A stretch of DNA of 64,000 nucleotides from Cloacibacillus sp. An23 (GTDB taxonomy: Bacteria > Synergistota > Synergistia > Synergistales > Synergistaceae), in the NCBI RefSeq assembly GCF_002159945.1, contig NZ_NFJQ01000003.1, positions 186,001 through 250,000 on the forward strand, given 5' to 3'. A program made the translations under genes and the position numbers. Positions within the stretch are counted from its first letter, which is position 1, and each line of letters begins with the position of its first letter. The notes beneath the pieces were generated by a model that was given only the letters and a program-made list of their open reading frames with translations, ran no database searches and was not told the DNA's origin. Shown here piece after piece: positions 8,821 to 17,183 of the stretch.

Positions 8821-8839
8821 ATGAGACATAATGTCCCAT
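8821..8839. promoter_or_regulatory. Palindromic operator, probable IclR-family site
   Basis: The 19-base sequence ATGAGACATAATGTCCCAT is a near-perfect palindrome: arms match at 8 of 9 positions around a central A. It lies about 8 to 26 bases downstream of the expected start of the minus-strand catabolic operon and between that operon and the divergent IclR gene, a usual place for a local IclR repressor to block transcription. Confidence 0.65.
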
Positions 8840-8853
8840 TCATTGCTGCGAGG

Positions 8854-8882
8854 ATAGTATCACGTTGCGCGCGGAGCGTCAA
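8854..8882 (-). promoter_or_regulatory. Sigma-70-type promoter of the SDR-to-lyase operon
   Basis: On the minus strand TTGACG (8882-8877), a 17-base spacer and TACTAT (8859-8854) make a good housekeeping promoter. The expected start near 8847 places the palindromic operator in the initially transcribed region. A TATAAT at 8935-8940 on the plus strand may serve the divergent regulator but lacks a convincing -35. Confidence 0.6.
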
Positions 8883-8996
8883 GCACGCCGTTTCCCCGTG
8901 TATTGCACTAAGGCGGACGCATAGCGTGTGATATTATAATCGCGGCGCGTTCGGCAGCCGCGGCGCGCCGCAGGCAGGCCTAGGAGGTAATTTGTT

Positions 8997-9758
8997 ATGG
9001 AAATGACGACGATAGACAAGACGGTCGCTCTGATGGAGCTGCTCGCGGTATCGAAAAGCGACATGAGCATCAGAGAAATAGAAAAAGAGTCGAAGGTGCC
9101 GCGCTCCACGGCGCACCGCATATTGCAGAGCCTTCAGAAGCACAACTGGGTCGCGCAGGACGCGGAGACGGAGCGCTACCGCATAGGGCTGCGCTTCCTG
9201 TTTCTCTACAACACCGACTCGTTCTACCGCCACTTCCTCGACACGGCGCGTCCCGTCATCGACGGGCTCGTCGCGGCGACCGGGCAGACGGCGCTGATTT
9301 CTGTGCTCGACGGCGATGAGGGGTACTGCATATACGCGAAGACGCCGTCCGCGCTGCTTCAGTACGCCGCGTACCCCGGAATGCGCTTCCCGATATACGC
9401 GGGCGCTACAGGTAAAATCCTGCTCGCCTTCGCGCCAGAGTGCGTGCGCGAAAAGGTCCTGGCCGAAAGCAAGGTGCGCGTCGCGCCGAATACCGTCGTG
9501 GACGAAGAGCGTCTGCGCGCCGACGTCGCGAAGATAAGGAGGGACGGCTACGCCTTCAGCACGAAGGAGCTTCAGGATCAGACCTCCGGCGTCAGCGTCC
9601 CGCTTCTAGGCCCGCGCGGAGAGCTTGTGGCGCAGTTCGGAATAGCCGGCCCCGCCGCGAACTTCGAGGGGCGCTTCGAGGCTTTCCTAGCCGAAATAAA
9701 AAAAGCCGCGGCGCGCCTGACGGAGGCCCTCTGCACGGAGCGCGGCGCGGATGCGTGA
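8997..9758 (+). CDS. IclR-family transcriptional regulator
   Basis: A 253-residue regulator with an N-terminal winged helix-turn-helix (about 5-60, with IREIEKESKVPRSTAHRIL) and a C-terminal effector-binding IclR domain (about 75-245; GATGKILLAFAP is typical). AGGAGG lies upstream of the ATG. It is divergent from the molybdenum hydroxylase/BCCT/lyase operon and the palindrome at 8821-8839 lies between them, so it is probably the local regulator, with a pathway metabolite as effector. The effector cannot be read from sequence. Confidence 0.93.
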   Translation: MEMTTIDKTVALMELLAVSKSDMSIREIEKESKVPRSTAHRILQSLQKHNWVAQDAETERYRIGLRFLFLYNTDSFYRHFLDTARPVIDGLVAATGQTALISVLDGDEGYCIYAKTPSALLQYAAYPGMRFPIYAGATGKILLAFAPECVREKVLAESKVRVAPNTVVDEERLRADVAKIRRDGYAFSTKELQDQTSGVSVPLLGPRGELVAQFGIAGPAANFEGRFEAFLAEIKKAAARLTEALCTERGADA

Positions 9759-9798
9759 CGCGCGGTTGTCTCCGCAAAGAGATAGAGGCGGAGCAACG

Positions 9799-10018
9799 TT
9801 TTGATACATGGCGCGGTTGTACGAATTCCGCGAATATAGACTGTGAAGCGATATGTGGTGGCTAAAAGCGCGCAAAGGACAAAAAACGAAAAGCTACGGG
9901 ACAAGTAACAAGGTGGTGTGCAAGAAGGGCTGTATGCGCGAGCATACGAGATATTTCATAACGACGCTGACGGACGACAACAATTATTTGATTTGAAAGA
10001 CTAAATGCAGTTGTCAGG
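9799..10018 (+). mobile_element. Decayed ISAs1-family remnant
   Basis: Scattered stretches match the nearly complete element downstream: TTTGATAC near 9799, CCGCGAATA near 9828, then about 50 bases around 9931-9977 matching 10883-10930 with few changes (GAGCATACGAGA, TTCATAACGACGCTGAC), and finally TTTGATTTGAAAGACTAAAT with a degenerate right end near 10018. Large parts of the transposase gene are deleted. It is an older relative of the copy at 10041-11202, which inserted 22 bases beyond it. Confidence 0.65.
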
Positions 10019-10040
10019 CGCGTAATGACCGAGGCGCTGT

Positions 10041-11202
10041 CAGGGCGACAGCATTTACTTTATAGCCCCCACGAGTTACAACTAAAGCATGAGAATAGAA
10101 ACCTTAAAAGAAGAACTTAGCAACATAACGGAACCGAGGCGTACCGGCTTTGGGAATATCAGGCACAAGCTGGAAGATATTATCATCATAGGCCTATGCA
10201 CTGTGATATGCGGCGGAGAAGATTTTGTCGAAATGGAGGAGTTCGGCAAAGCGAGAAAAGAATGGCTCGAGGTCTTCCTCGAACTGCCTAACGGCATACC
10301 GGACAGCGACACATTTCGCCGCGTCTTTGAACGCCTAAACCCTAAAGAGCTCTCACAATGCCTTGTAAACTGGCTTGAAGCTGAACACGCAAAACGTGCA
10401 GTGATCGCAGTCGACGGCAAGACGATATGCGGCAGCGCCAACGCGGAACACAAAGCCTATCACGCAGTCAGCGCCTTTGTCTCTGAAAATCAAATCACAT
10501 TAGGCGAAATAGCCGTGCCTAACAAGACGAACGAAATAACGGCGATACCGGAGCTGCTCGACCTTGTAGATATAAAAGGGCAGATAGTCACAATAGATGC
10601 GGCAGGCTGCCAGAAGAAGATAGCTGAAAAGATAGTGGGGGAAAAAGCAGACTATGTACTAGCCCTAAAAGACAACCAGCCGGAACTGCACGAAAACGTC
10701 AGGCTGTACTTTGATACGTTCAGAAACGAGCTGGAAGAGGAGCGGCGCCCAGACAAATGCCACGGACGGACGGAACGCCGCGAATACAGGCTGCTGACAG
10801 ACATATCGTGGTTGGAAGCACGTAAGGAATGGAAAGGACTCAAAGCCGTCGGCGAGGCAAAAGCGTGGTATATGAAAAAGGCGTGATGCATGAGCATACG
10901 AGACACTTCATAACGACGCTGACCGACGTCGAAGAGTTCGCTCACGCAGTAAGAAGCCATTGGTCGATAGAGAACGGCCTCCACTGGTTTCTGGACGTGA
11001 TATTCAGAGAAGACGCGGCGAGAGCCAGAAAAGACAACTCGCCGCTGAACATGAACGTCCTGAGAAAGACGGCGCTGTCACTGCTCAACAAGGCCAGATA
11101 CGGACGTGTGAGCAAGAGAATAATAAGGTTTAGGGCAGCCATGACTCCTCAGATTATGCTCAACGTCTTGTTTGATTTGAAAAAGTAAATGCTGTCGCCC
11201 TG
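10041..11202 (+). mobile_element. ISAs1-family insertion sequence with intact ends
   Basis: The element has perfect 20-base terminal inverted repeats: CAGGGCGACAGCATTTACTT at 10041-10060 and its exact complement at 11183-11202. It is bounded by identical 10-base direct repeats GAGGCGCTGT (10031-10040 and 11203-11212), the target duplication size expected for this family. Length is 1162 bases. The identical flanks indicate recent insertion. The only transposase frame is broken, so it may depend on copies elsewhere to move. Confidence 0.92.
10089..11188 (+). pseudogene. ISAs1-family transposase, frameshifted
   Basis: Two frames encode consecutive parts of one DDE transposase of the ISAs1/H-repeat type. 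Frame one (10089-10886) has VIAVDGKTICGS and the IDAAGCQKKIAEKI region; frame two (continuing to 11188) has RSHWSIENGLHWFLDVIF with the final catalytic Glu. The join is at the GCAAAAGC run near 10860: reading on in the -1 frame restores the protein. Family members are normally a single ORF of about 370 residues, so loss of one A is likelier than programmed frameshifting, though the A-run would permit slippage. Confidence 0.85.
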
Positions 11203-11215
11203 GAGGCGCTGTTTA

Positions 11216-11244
11216 TTGACTTCTATAGCCCGGCATCTTATGAT
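11216..11244 (+). promoter_or_regulatory. Promoter of the FokI-like operon
   Basis: TTGACT (11216-11221), 17 bases, TATGAT (11239-11244) form a near-consensus promoter 39 bases before the methyltransferase ATG. It begins only 3 bases after the target duplication of the insertion sequence, so the element landed just outside it. Confidence 0.6.
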
Positions 11245-11282
11245 ATACAATAAGGATGTTTTAGGATGTCGGGGTGCATATC

Positions 11283-13232
11283 ATGAGATTTATCGGAAGC
11301 AAAGCAAAATTGCTGAAAAACATTGATATGGTCATATCTGAGAACACAGATGGGAACGAGAAAATTTTCTGCGATATTTTTTCTGGAACTGGGTCTGTCG
11401 CCAGATATTTTAAGCCGCGCTATGAGATCTTATCGAATGACACGCTGTATTTTTCATACGTAATACAGAAAGCCACTATAGAGAACAACTCCAGACCGGA
11501 GTTCTCGAAGCTTAGGAGCATCGGCATCCGCGACCCGTTTAGCTTTTTAGAAGAAACGCAGGTACAAATATTGGATTATGACGACGCCCATTATTTCATA
11601 ACGAAAAATTATACGCCGCATGCCGGCTGCGAAAGGATGTACCTTTCAAACAAAAATGCGGCGAGAGTTGATTTCATCCGCAACACAATCGAAGCATGGA
11701 AACGAGATGGAATGCTCCGCGAACTGGAATATTACTATTTGCTGGCAGGTCTTATAGAGGGCGTGCCGTCTGTTTCAAACATCACTGGCACTTACGGAGC
11801 ATACCTGAAATATTGGGACAAAAGGGCGTTTAAGGATTTGGAACTCTCAAGGCTGGACGTTTTCAATAATCATAGAAACAATACGAGCTACAACAGAGAC
11901 GCGAACGAATTGATCCGCGACCTAAGCGGCGATATTTTATATCTTGATCCGCCGTATAATTCTAGACAGTACGTACCGAACTACCATTTGCTTGAAACAA
12001 TATCAAAATACGATTATCCAGAGATACATGGTATAACGGGGATGCGTCCGTGTAATAACGTAAAATCGCCTTTTTGTATAAAAGGTGAGGTTGCGGATGC
12101 CTTTGAAGACTTAGTAAGCAAGGCTGATTTCCGCAATATTGTAATGAGCTATAGCACGGATGGGCTTATGACGGCCAGCGAGATTGAAAAAATTTTGAAA
12201 AGGCATGGAGTTGAAGAGAGCTACAAAATGTATTCTGTTCCCTATCGGCAGTATATGAGCAAAAAGACCATGCAGAAGGAATATTTATACGAATATATTT
12301 TTTACATAAGAAAAAATATCCCGAAGAAGTTACATTTTGAGTTTTGCGAAACGTCCCGTCCTGACAGCGCAGCAACAGCCGACACAAAAAAATATATCAA
12401 AAGCCCTGTGAATTATATTGGCGGAAAATATAAGCTTCTTCCGCAAATTTTGCCGAATTTTCCCAGATATATAGGTACTTTTGTAGATTTGTTTGCAGGT
12501 GGATGCAACGTTGCAATCAACGTAAACGCCAATAAAATAATCTGTAACGACATAAATACAAAAATAATAGAGATATTCCAGGCATTCAAAGACACCGCCA
12601 TCTCTGAAATATTGCGTCAAATCAAGACGCGCATAGCTGAATACGGCCTTTCAAAGGAGAATGAAGTTGGTTTCAAACAGTTTCGGAACTATTACAATGC
12701 TACACAAAACCCGATAGATTTATATACTCTTGCTTGTTATTCATTCAATTACCAATTCCGCTTTAACAATAATCTTGAGTACAATAACCCTTTCGGGAGA
12801 AACAGAAGCCGTTTCTCCGATAACATGGAACACAACTTGATAACCTTTGTTTTCAAACTTCAAAGATTAAATATCGAATTTTCGAGCATAGACTTCATGC
12901 AGATACCGCTAGACTCATTAGCCTATGACGATTTGATCTACTGTGACCCTCCTTACCTGATAACGACTGGAACGTATAACGACGGCAATAGGGGATTCAA
13001 AGACTGGAAGCTGGAGCAAGAGTCAGCTCTGTATGATTATTTAGATGCGGCAAATGTGCGCGGCATAAAGTTTGCCCTGTCGAACGTCATTGAGCACAAG
13101 GGGAAAGTAAACGAACTCCTCTCTACGTGGGCCTGTAAATATAGGATTATCGATTTGTCTATGAGCTACTCGAATTCAAGCTATAACACAAAGAGAGGAG
13201 AGAGCCGGGAAGTCTTGATAATAAACTACTAA
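11283..13232 (+). CDS. FokI-type double-domain N6-adenine DNA methyltransferase
   Basis: A roughly 650-residue fusion of two D12-class adenine methyltransferases. Counting from the upstream GTG at 11274, domain 1 has DIFSGTGSV (34-42, AdoMet binding) and DPPYNSRQY (225-233, catalytic); domain 2 has DLFAGGCNV (405-413) and DPPYLITTG (558-566). This tandem layout and size are those of M.FokI, in which each half methylates one strand of the asymmetric site GGATG. I prefer ATG 11283 because D12 enzymes start MRFIGSK; GTG 11274 adds three residues. The gene is markedly AT-rich against its neighbours and is followed after 3 bases by the FokI-like nuclease, so it protects host DNA from it. Confidence 0.93.
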   Translation: MRFIGSKAKLLKNIDMVISENTDGNEKIFCDIFSGTGSVARYFKPRYEILSNDTLYFSYVIQKATIENNSRPEFSKLRSIGIRDPFSFLEETQVQILDYDDAHYFITKNYTPHAGCERMYLSNKNAARVDFIRNTIEAWKRDGMLRELEYYYLLAGLIEGVPSVSNITGTYGAYLKYWDKRAFKDLELSRLDVFNNHRNNTSYNRDANELIRDLSGDILYLDPPYNSRQYVPNYHLLETISKYDYPEIHGITGMRPCNNVKSPFCIKGEVADAFEDLVSKADFRNIVMSYSTDGLMTASEIEKILKRHGVEESYKMYSVPYRQYMSKKTMQKEYLYEYIFYIRKNIPKKLHFEFCETSRPDSAATADTKKYIKSPVNYIGGKYKLLPQILPNFPRYIGTFVDLFAGGCNVAINVNANKIICNDINTKIIEIFQAFKDTAISEILRQIKTRIAEYGLSKENEVGFKQFRNYYNATQNPIDLYTLACYSFNYQFRFNNNLEYNNPFGRNRSRFSDNMEHNLITFVFKLQRLNIEFSSIDFMQIPLDSLAYDDLIYCDPPYLITTGTYNDGNRGFKDWKLEQESALYDYLDAANVRGIKFALSNVIEHKGKVNELLSTWACKYRIIDLSMSYSNSSYNTKRGESREVLIINY

Positions 13233-13235
13233 CCC

Positions 13236-15014
13236 GTGAAAAACATGATTTCTATAGTTCCTACGTATAATAGAAAATTCCGTGCTTTTGGTTGGGTGCA
13301 GGATCCGAGTAACCTGCGAAGTCTTTGCGATGTCGTAGCAGTGTTTGCCCCTTGCTCTGCAAAACACAGGGAGATGGTAGACAGCGTTATACCAAGATTA
13401 GTCGCGGAACAGGACGGACGTGGCGCATTCATCGAGGCATTGCGGCTCAGGCCGTTGAAACTAAAATATGCGCACCTTGTCGGCACATCGTTTACCCCAA
13501 GAAGCGCGTCAAGGTGCAATGGCATTATACAGGCGGCTGTCAAGGGGCAAGGGCGGGATTTTATCGTGGACTGGCCCGCTGATAATTTTGTGCGTTGGGC
13601 ACATTGCTTTGGCTTCATCAAATACGACTACGCAGACGATAGTTTCGAAATAACTGACAGCGGACTGGAACTTGTGCGAGCCCGTGGCGCGGAAGAAGCG
13701 TTATCCGAGAAAGAAAAAGAGTTGCTAATAAACGCTGCTTTGGCTTATCCACCTGTGGTGAGGGTATTAAGCTTGTTATCAGAAACGGAAGATACACACC
13801 TCACGAAATTTGAAATAGGACGCCAGTTGGGCTTTATCGGCGAGGACGGCTTCACCAGTATGCCTCAGAAAGTATTTGTACGCTCGTTGGCAAACGCGGA
13901 GGCAACAGAGCGCAGTACCATGAAAGCAAACTGGGAGGGATCGTCGGATAAGTACGCAAGGATGATTGCGAAGTGGCTTGAAAACCTTGGGCTTGTCATG
14001 CGTGTCTCGAAAGAAGTCACGGTTTGGTTAGGCGAAAAGAGCTATACCGATACGATAGCGCATTCGTATATTATCACGGCTCCTGGAATTACAGCGTTAC
14101 GAAGGTCTGTCGGAAAAAGCAGACATAAACGCATTGCGAAAAACGTATGCTGGGAGATGTTAGCGACTAAAGGTGCAGATAGGGAATACTTGCGCACGCG
14201 CCGAGCTCTCATTTTGAAATGTTTATCCGAGAGTTCACGAAGGGTTTCTGACAGTAAAATTATAAATTTTCTTGAATCCAACGGGTTTAAAGAAAATAAC
14301 AATACCGTTGCTGACGATATAAGGGGATTACAGAATATTGGTATTGCAATATCGGTAAAAGACGGCAAATATTTATTTGACGACGTAATCAATGATTTTG
14401 TCATCCCTTTGCCACAGTCGCTTGCAAAATCCGATTTTGTAGAAACGAAAGAGCGGATCAGGGATAAATTATTGCATCTGCCGCATGAGTATCTATCGCT
14501 CATTGACCTTGCATACGATAGTAAGCAGAACCGCTTGTTTGAGATGAAAACGTTAGGTTTGCTGACAGAAGAGTGCGGTTATCATGGTTTGCATTTAGGA
14601 GGAAGCCGTAAGCCTGATGGGATAATCTACACAGATACAGAGAGATATAATTATGGTGTAATTATAGATACAAAAGCATATTCCAGAGGCTATAACCTGC
14701 CCATTTCACAGGCAGACGAAATGGAACGTTATATTGGAGAAAATCAAACGCGGGATGTAAAAATAAACCCGAATAAATGGTGGGAGTACTTTCCCGCTGA
14801 TGTAGAGGAGTTCTATTTTATGTTTGTTTCTGGGCATTTTATCGGTAATTTTAGGTCTCAAATTGAGCGGATAAGTAGGAATAAAGCGATTAATGGAACT
14901 GCTATAGCTGTCGCAAATCTCCTGCTGTGCGTAGAAGCTTATAAAGCGGGAGAACTTACTCATGAGGCAATTAAAACGAAGGTGTTCAATAACGGGGAAT
15001 TTGAACTATCATAA
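13236..15014 (+). CDS. FokI-like type IIS restriction endonuclease
   Basis: This 592-residue protein aligns end to end with R.FokI. The DNA-recognition region keeps FGWVQ (18-22), LVGT (81-84), a Trp at 113, and NWEGSSDKYARMI (232-244); the cleavage domain has GGSRKPDG with Asp461, then DTK with Asp478 and Lys480, the same 17- and 19-residue spacing as FokI Asp450, Asp467 and Lys469. The dimerisation helix QADEMERYIGENQTR keeps Asp494 and Arg498, matching FokI Asp483 and Arg487. It should cut at a fixed distance from its site. One recalled base-contact position, Asn13 of FokI, is Asp23 here, so specificity may differ from GGATG. GTG 13236 or ATG 13245 could start it. AT-rich composition suggests recent transfer. 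Confidence 0.95.
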   Translation: MKNMISIVPTYNRKFRAFGWVQDPSNLRSLCDVVAVFAPCSAKHREMVDSVIPRLVAEQDGRGAFIEALRLRPLKLKYAHLVGTSFTPRSASRCNGIIQAAVKGQGRDFIVDWPADNFVRWAHCFGFIKYDYADDSFEITDSGLELVRARGAEEALSEKEKELLINAALAYPPVVRVLSLLSETEDTHLTKFEIGRQLGFIGEDGFTSMPQKVFVRSLANAEATERSTMKANWEGSSDKYARMIAKWLENLGLVMRVSKEVTVWLGEKSYTDTIAHSYIITAPGITALRRSVGKSRHKRIAKNVCWEMLATKGADREYLRTRRALILKCLSESSRRVSDSKIINFLESNGFKENNNTVADDIRGLQNIGIAISVKDGKYLFDDVINDFVIPLPQSLAKSDFVETKERIRDKLLHLPHEYLSLIDLAYDSKQNRLFEMKTLGLLTEECGYHGLHLGGSRKPDGIIYTDTERYNYGVIIDTKAYSRGYNLPISQADEMERYIGENQTRDVKINPNKWWEYFPADVEEFYFMFVSGHFIGNFRSQIERISRNKAINGTAIAVANLLLCVEAYKAGELTHEAIKTKVFNNGEFELS

Positions 15015-15036
15015 GACAAAAAGCTAGGCTGTAAAT

Positions 15037-15076
15037 AACAACTCCCCGTTGGCTTGCGACATGACGGGGAGTTGTT
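15037..15076. terminator. Bidirectional terminator after the FokI-like operon
   Basis: A perfect 13-base inverted repeat, AACAACTCCCCGT (15037-15049) and its complement (15064-15076), sits between two convergent operons. On the plus strand it ends in TTGTTTCTT, and the A-rich left arm gives T residues on the minus strand. Confidence 0.75.
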
Positions 15077-15089
15077 TCTTCGCGTTGCT

Positions 15090-15527
15090 TTACAGCTTAT
15101 AGATATCTTCCTGCGCGACTATCTTGATTCCGTGTTTTTCGAGGAGCTTTACGGCCTCGTCGATGGATTTGTCCGCGACGCGGAATACCATGTAGGCGCC
15201 CTGGTCTTTGCGCGTGGTGAAGGCGTAGGTGTATTCGATGTTGATGTCGCCCTCGCGCATGGCTTCGAGCATTTCGTAGAGCGCGCCCGGCGTGTCGGAT
15301 ACGGAGATCGCTATCACGGGAGTGACGGAGGCGATGCTGCCCGCTTCCTTCAGCACGCGATGGGCTTTTTCGGGGTCGTCGACTATGACGCGCGCTATGC
15401 CGAAGTCGGAGGCTTCCGCGAGTGAGAGCGCCCTCATGTCTATGCCGTGGCTGCGGAGAAGTTCTACGAACTCGGCGAGCTTGCCCGGCTTGTTTTCAAG
15501 AAAGACGGAAATCTGTTTGACTGTCAT
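15090..15527 (-). CDS. Tandem ACT-domain protein
   Basis: About 145 residues made of two ACT domains (roughly 1-70 and 72-140), the amino-acid-binding regulatory fold. MTVKQISVFLENKPGKL is the usual beginning of this class, so I start at ATG 15527, which has AAGGGGG upstream; ATG 15545 would add six residues and also has a passable site. It lies directly downstream of the phenylacetate-CoA ligase, a pairing common in amino-acid-fermenting anaerobes, so it probably senses an aromatic amino acid or aryl acid. It has no catalytic domain. Confidence 0.88.
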   Translation of the reverse strand: MTVKQISVFLENKPGKLAEFVELLRSHGIDMRALSLAEASDFGIARVIVDDPEKAHRVLKEAGSIASVTPVIAISVSDTPGALYEMLEAMREGDINIEYTYAFTTRKDQGAYMVFRVADKSIDEAVKLLEKHGIKIVAQEDIYKL

Positions 15528-15600
15528 CTCTTTGTCCCCCTTCATGATTTTTGTTCCTTTCCCATATTATATTCAAAAAATCCCGGCCGTGTCCCGCGCG

Positions 15601-16905
15601 TTATATCTTGCGCTTGTCGATGAGGCGGACGGCCTTGCCTTCGCTGCGCGGGATGCTCTTGGGCTCGACGAGGTGGACTCTCGTGTAGATGCCGAGGAAG
15701 CCTTTGAGCGCGTTGACGAGTTCTTTTTCGCGCGCGGTGATTTCGCCGAGGTTGTCGCTGAACATGTCGGGGTTCATTTCGACGTTTATGTCGAGCGTGT
15801 CGGAGTTGTTGACGCGGTCCACGACGAGCTGGTAGTTCGGCGAGTAGCCGTGCTCGATGAGGACGGTCTCGACCTGCGACGGGAAGACGTTGACGCCTTT
15901 GATTATGAGCATGTCGTCGCTGCGGCCCATCGGCTTGGACATGCGGACGTGGGTGCGGCCGCAGGGGCATTTTTCATGCGAGAGGACGCAGATGTCGCGC
16001 GTGCGGTAGCGCACCATCGGGAATGCCTGTTTGTTGAGGGAGGTGAAGACGAGTTCGCCCTTCTCTCCGTCGGGGAGGACTTCGCCGGTGACTGGGTCGA
16101 TTATCTCGGGGATGAACTGATCCTCGCAGATGTGCATGCCGTGCTGGTCGGAGCATTCGTAGCTGACGCCGGGGCCTTCGAGCTCGGTGAGGCCGTAGAT
16201 GTCGTAGGCTTTGATGCGGAGGTTCTTCTCGATGTCGCGGCGCATTTCCTCGCTCCACGCTTCGGCGCCGAATATTCCGGCTTTGAGCTTGATGGTGTCC
16301 TGAAGGCCGCGCTCGACTATCGTCTCTCCGATGTAGGCGGCGTATGACGGCGTGCAGCAGAGTATCGTGGAGCCGAGGTCCTGCATGAACTGTATCTGGC
16401 GGTCGGTTGAGCCGGATGACATGGGCAGGGTCAGCGAGCCGAGCTTGTGCGAGCCGCCGTTGAGCCCCGGGCCGCCGGTGAAGAGACCGTAGCCGTAGCA
16501 GACCTGGACGACGTCGTCCTGAGTGCCGCCGGCGGCGACTATCGCGCGCGCGCATGTCTCGTCCCAGATGTCGATGTCGTGCTGCGTGTAGAAGGCGATG
16601 ACGCGGCGTCCCGTCGTCCCGCTGGTGGACTGGATGCGCACGCAGTCGTGCAGCGGCATGCAGAGAAGGCCGTAGGGGTAGGCCTCGCGAAGGTCGTCCT
16701 TGCAGATGAACGGCAGTTTCGTGATGTCGGCGAGACTCTTGATGTCCTCGGGCTTCACGCCGTGGTCGTCCATCTTTTTGCGGTAGTAGGCGGAGTTCTC
16801 GTAGGCGTGCCTGACGGTGCGGATGAGCCCCTCCGTCTGCCATTTCGTGATCTGTTCGCGCGACGCGCACTCGATCTCGGGCTGATAGTAATTTTCCTTG
16901 TGCAT
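15601..16905 (-). CDS. paaK: Phenylacetate--CoA ligase
   Basis: A 434-residue adenylate-forming enzyme of the PaaK family, normal length. It has the phosphate-binding loop STSGTTGRRV (93-102), the YGLTELEGPG motif, RYRTRD, and the C-terminal GRSDDMLIIKGVNVFPSQVE hinge. It activates phenylacetate or another arylacetate to its CoA thioester with ATP; in aromatic amino acid fermentation the reverse, ATP-forming, direction is possible. The ACT protein follows in the same transcript. A strong promoter, leader ORF and terminator lie upstream, pointing to attenuation control. Confidence 0.92.
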   Translation of the reverse strand: MHKENYYQPEIECASREQITKWQTEGLIRTVRHAYENSAYYRKKMDDHGVKPEDIKSLADITKLPFICKDDLREAYPYGLLCMPLHDCVRIQSTSGTTGRRVIAFYTQHDIDIWDETCARAIVAAGGTQDDVVQVCYGYGLFTGGPGLNGGSHKLGSLTLPMSSGSTDRQIQFMQDLGSTILCCTPSYAAYIGETIVERGLQDTIKLKAGIFGAEAWSEEMRRDIEKNLRIKAYDIYGLTELEGPGVSYECSDQHGMHICEDQFIPEIIDPVTGEVLPDGEKGELVFTSLNKQAFPMVRYRTRDICVLSHEKCPCGRTHVRMSKPMGRSDDMLIIKGVNVFPSQVETVLIEHGYSPNYQLVVDRVNNSDTLDINVEMNPDMFSDNLGEITAREKELVNALKGFLGIYTRVHLVEPKSIPRSEGKAVRLIDKRKI

Positions 16906-16944
16906 CTCTCTCAGTTCCTTCCGTGGATATTTTGTTAAAGCTAT

Positions 16945-16984
16945 AAAAAAAGCAGGCCCCGCACCGAAAATGCGAGCCCTGCTT
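16945..16984 (-). terminator. Intrinsic terminator/attenuator upstream of paaK
   Basis: On the minus strand a 13-base stem, AGCAGGGCTCGCA against TGCGGGGCCTGCT with one mismatch, closes a 7-base loop and is followed by seven T. It lies 39 bases upstream of the paaK ATG and 48 bases after a leader ORF stop, so read-through is needed to reach paaK. Confidence 0.75.
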
Positions 16985-17031
16985 CTACGACAAATACGCG
17001 GATTGCGATTCCGAAACTTTTTTATTCAGAA

Positions 17032-17130
17032 TCAAGCTGTTTTCGCGCAGATCCCGTGAAGAGGACCCGCGCCGGTAAAGGAGAACCGCGTGACATGAAT
17101 ATCGTCAAGCCTCTTATGCATCTCTGTCAT
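17032..17130 (-). CDS. 32-residue leader peptide upstream of paaK
   Basis: A short ORF with a strong ribosome binding site (AAAGGGAGG) starts at ATG 17130 and ends at TGA 17032. It is the first ORF after a near-consensus promoter and precedes an intrinsic terminator. The peptide contains RFSFTGAG but no run of one amino acid, so it is not an obvious Phe or Trp leader. It could act through translation-coupled attenuation, or be a small protein in its own right. I do not recognise it. Confidence 0.5.
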   Translation of the reverse strand: MTEMHKRLDDIHVTRFSFTGAGPLHGICAKTA

Positions 17131-17183
17131 GTCCGTGCCTCCCTTTGTCTAGCCGCCTGCAGCGTAATAATCAAACGCAAAAA

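Noticed and set aside
11274-13232. Two separate methyltransferase genes
   Set aside because: The frame is continuous and the tandem arrangement is the normal form of M.FokI.
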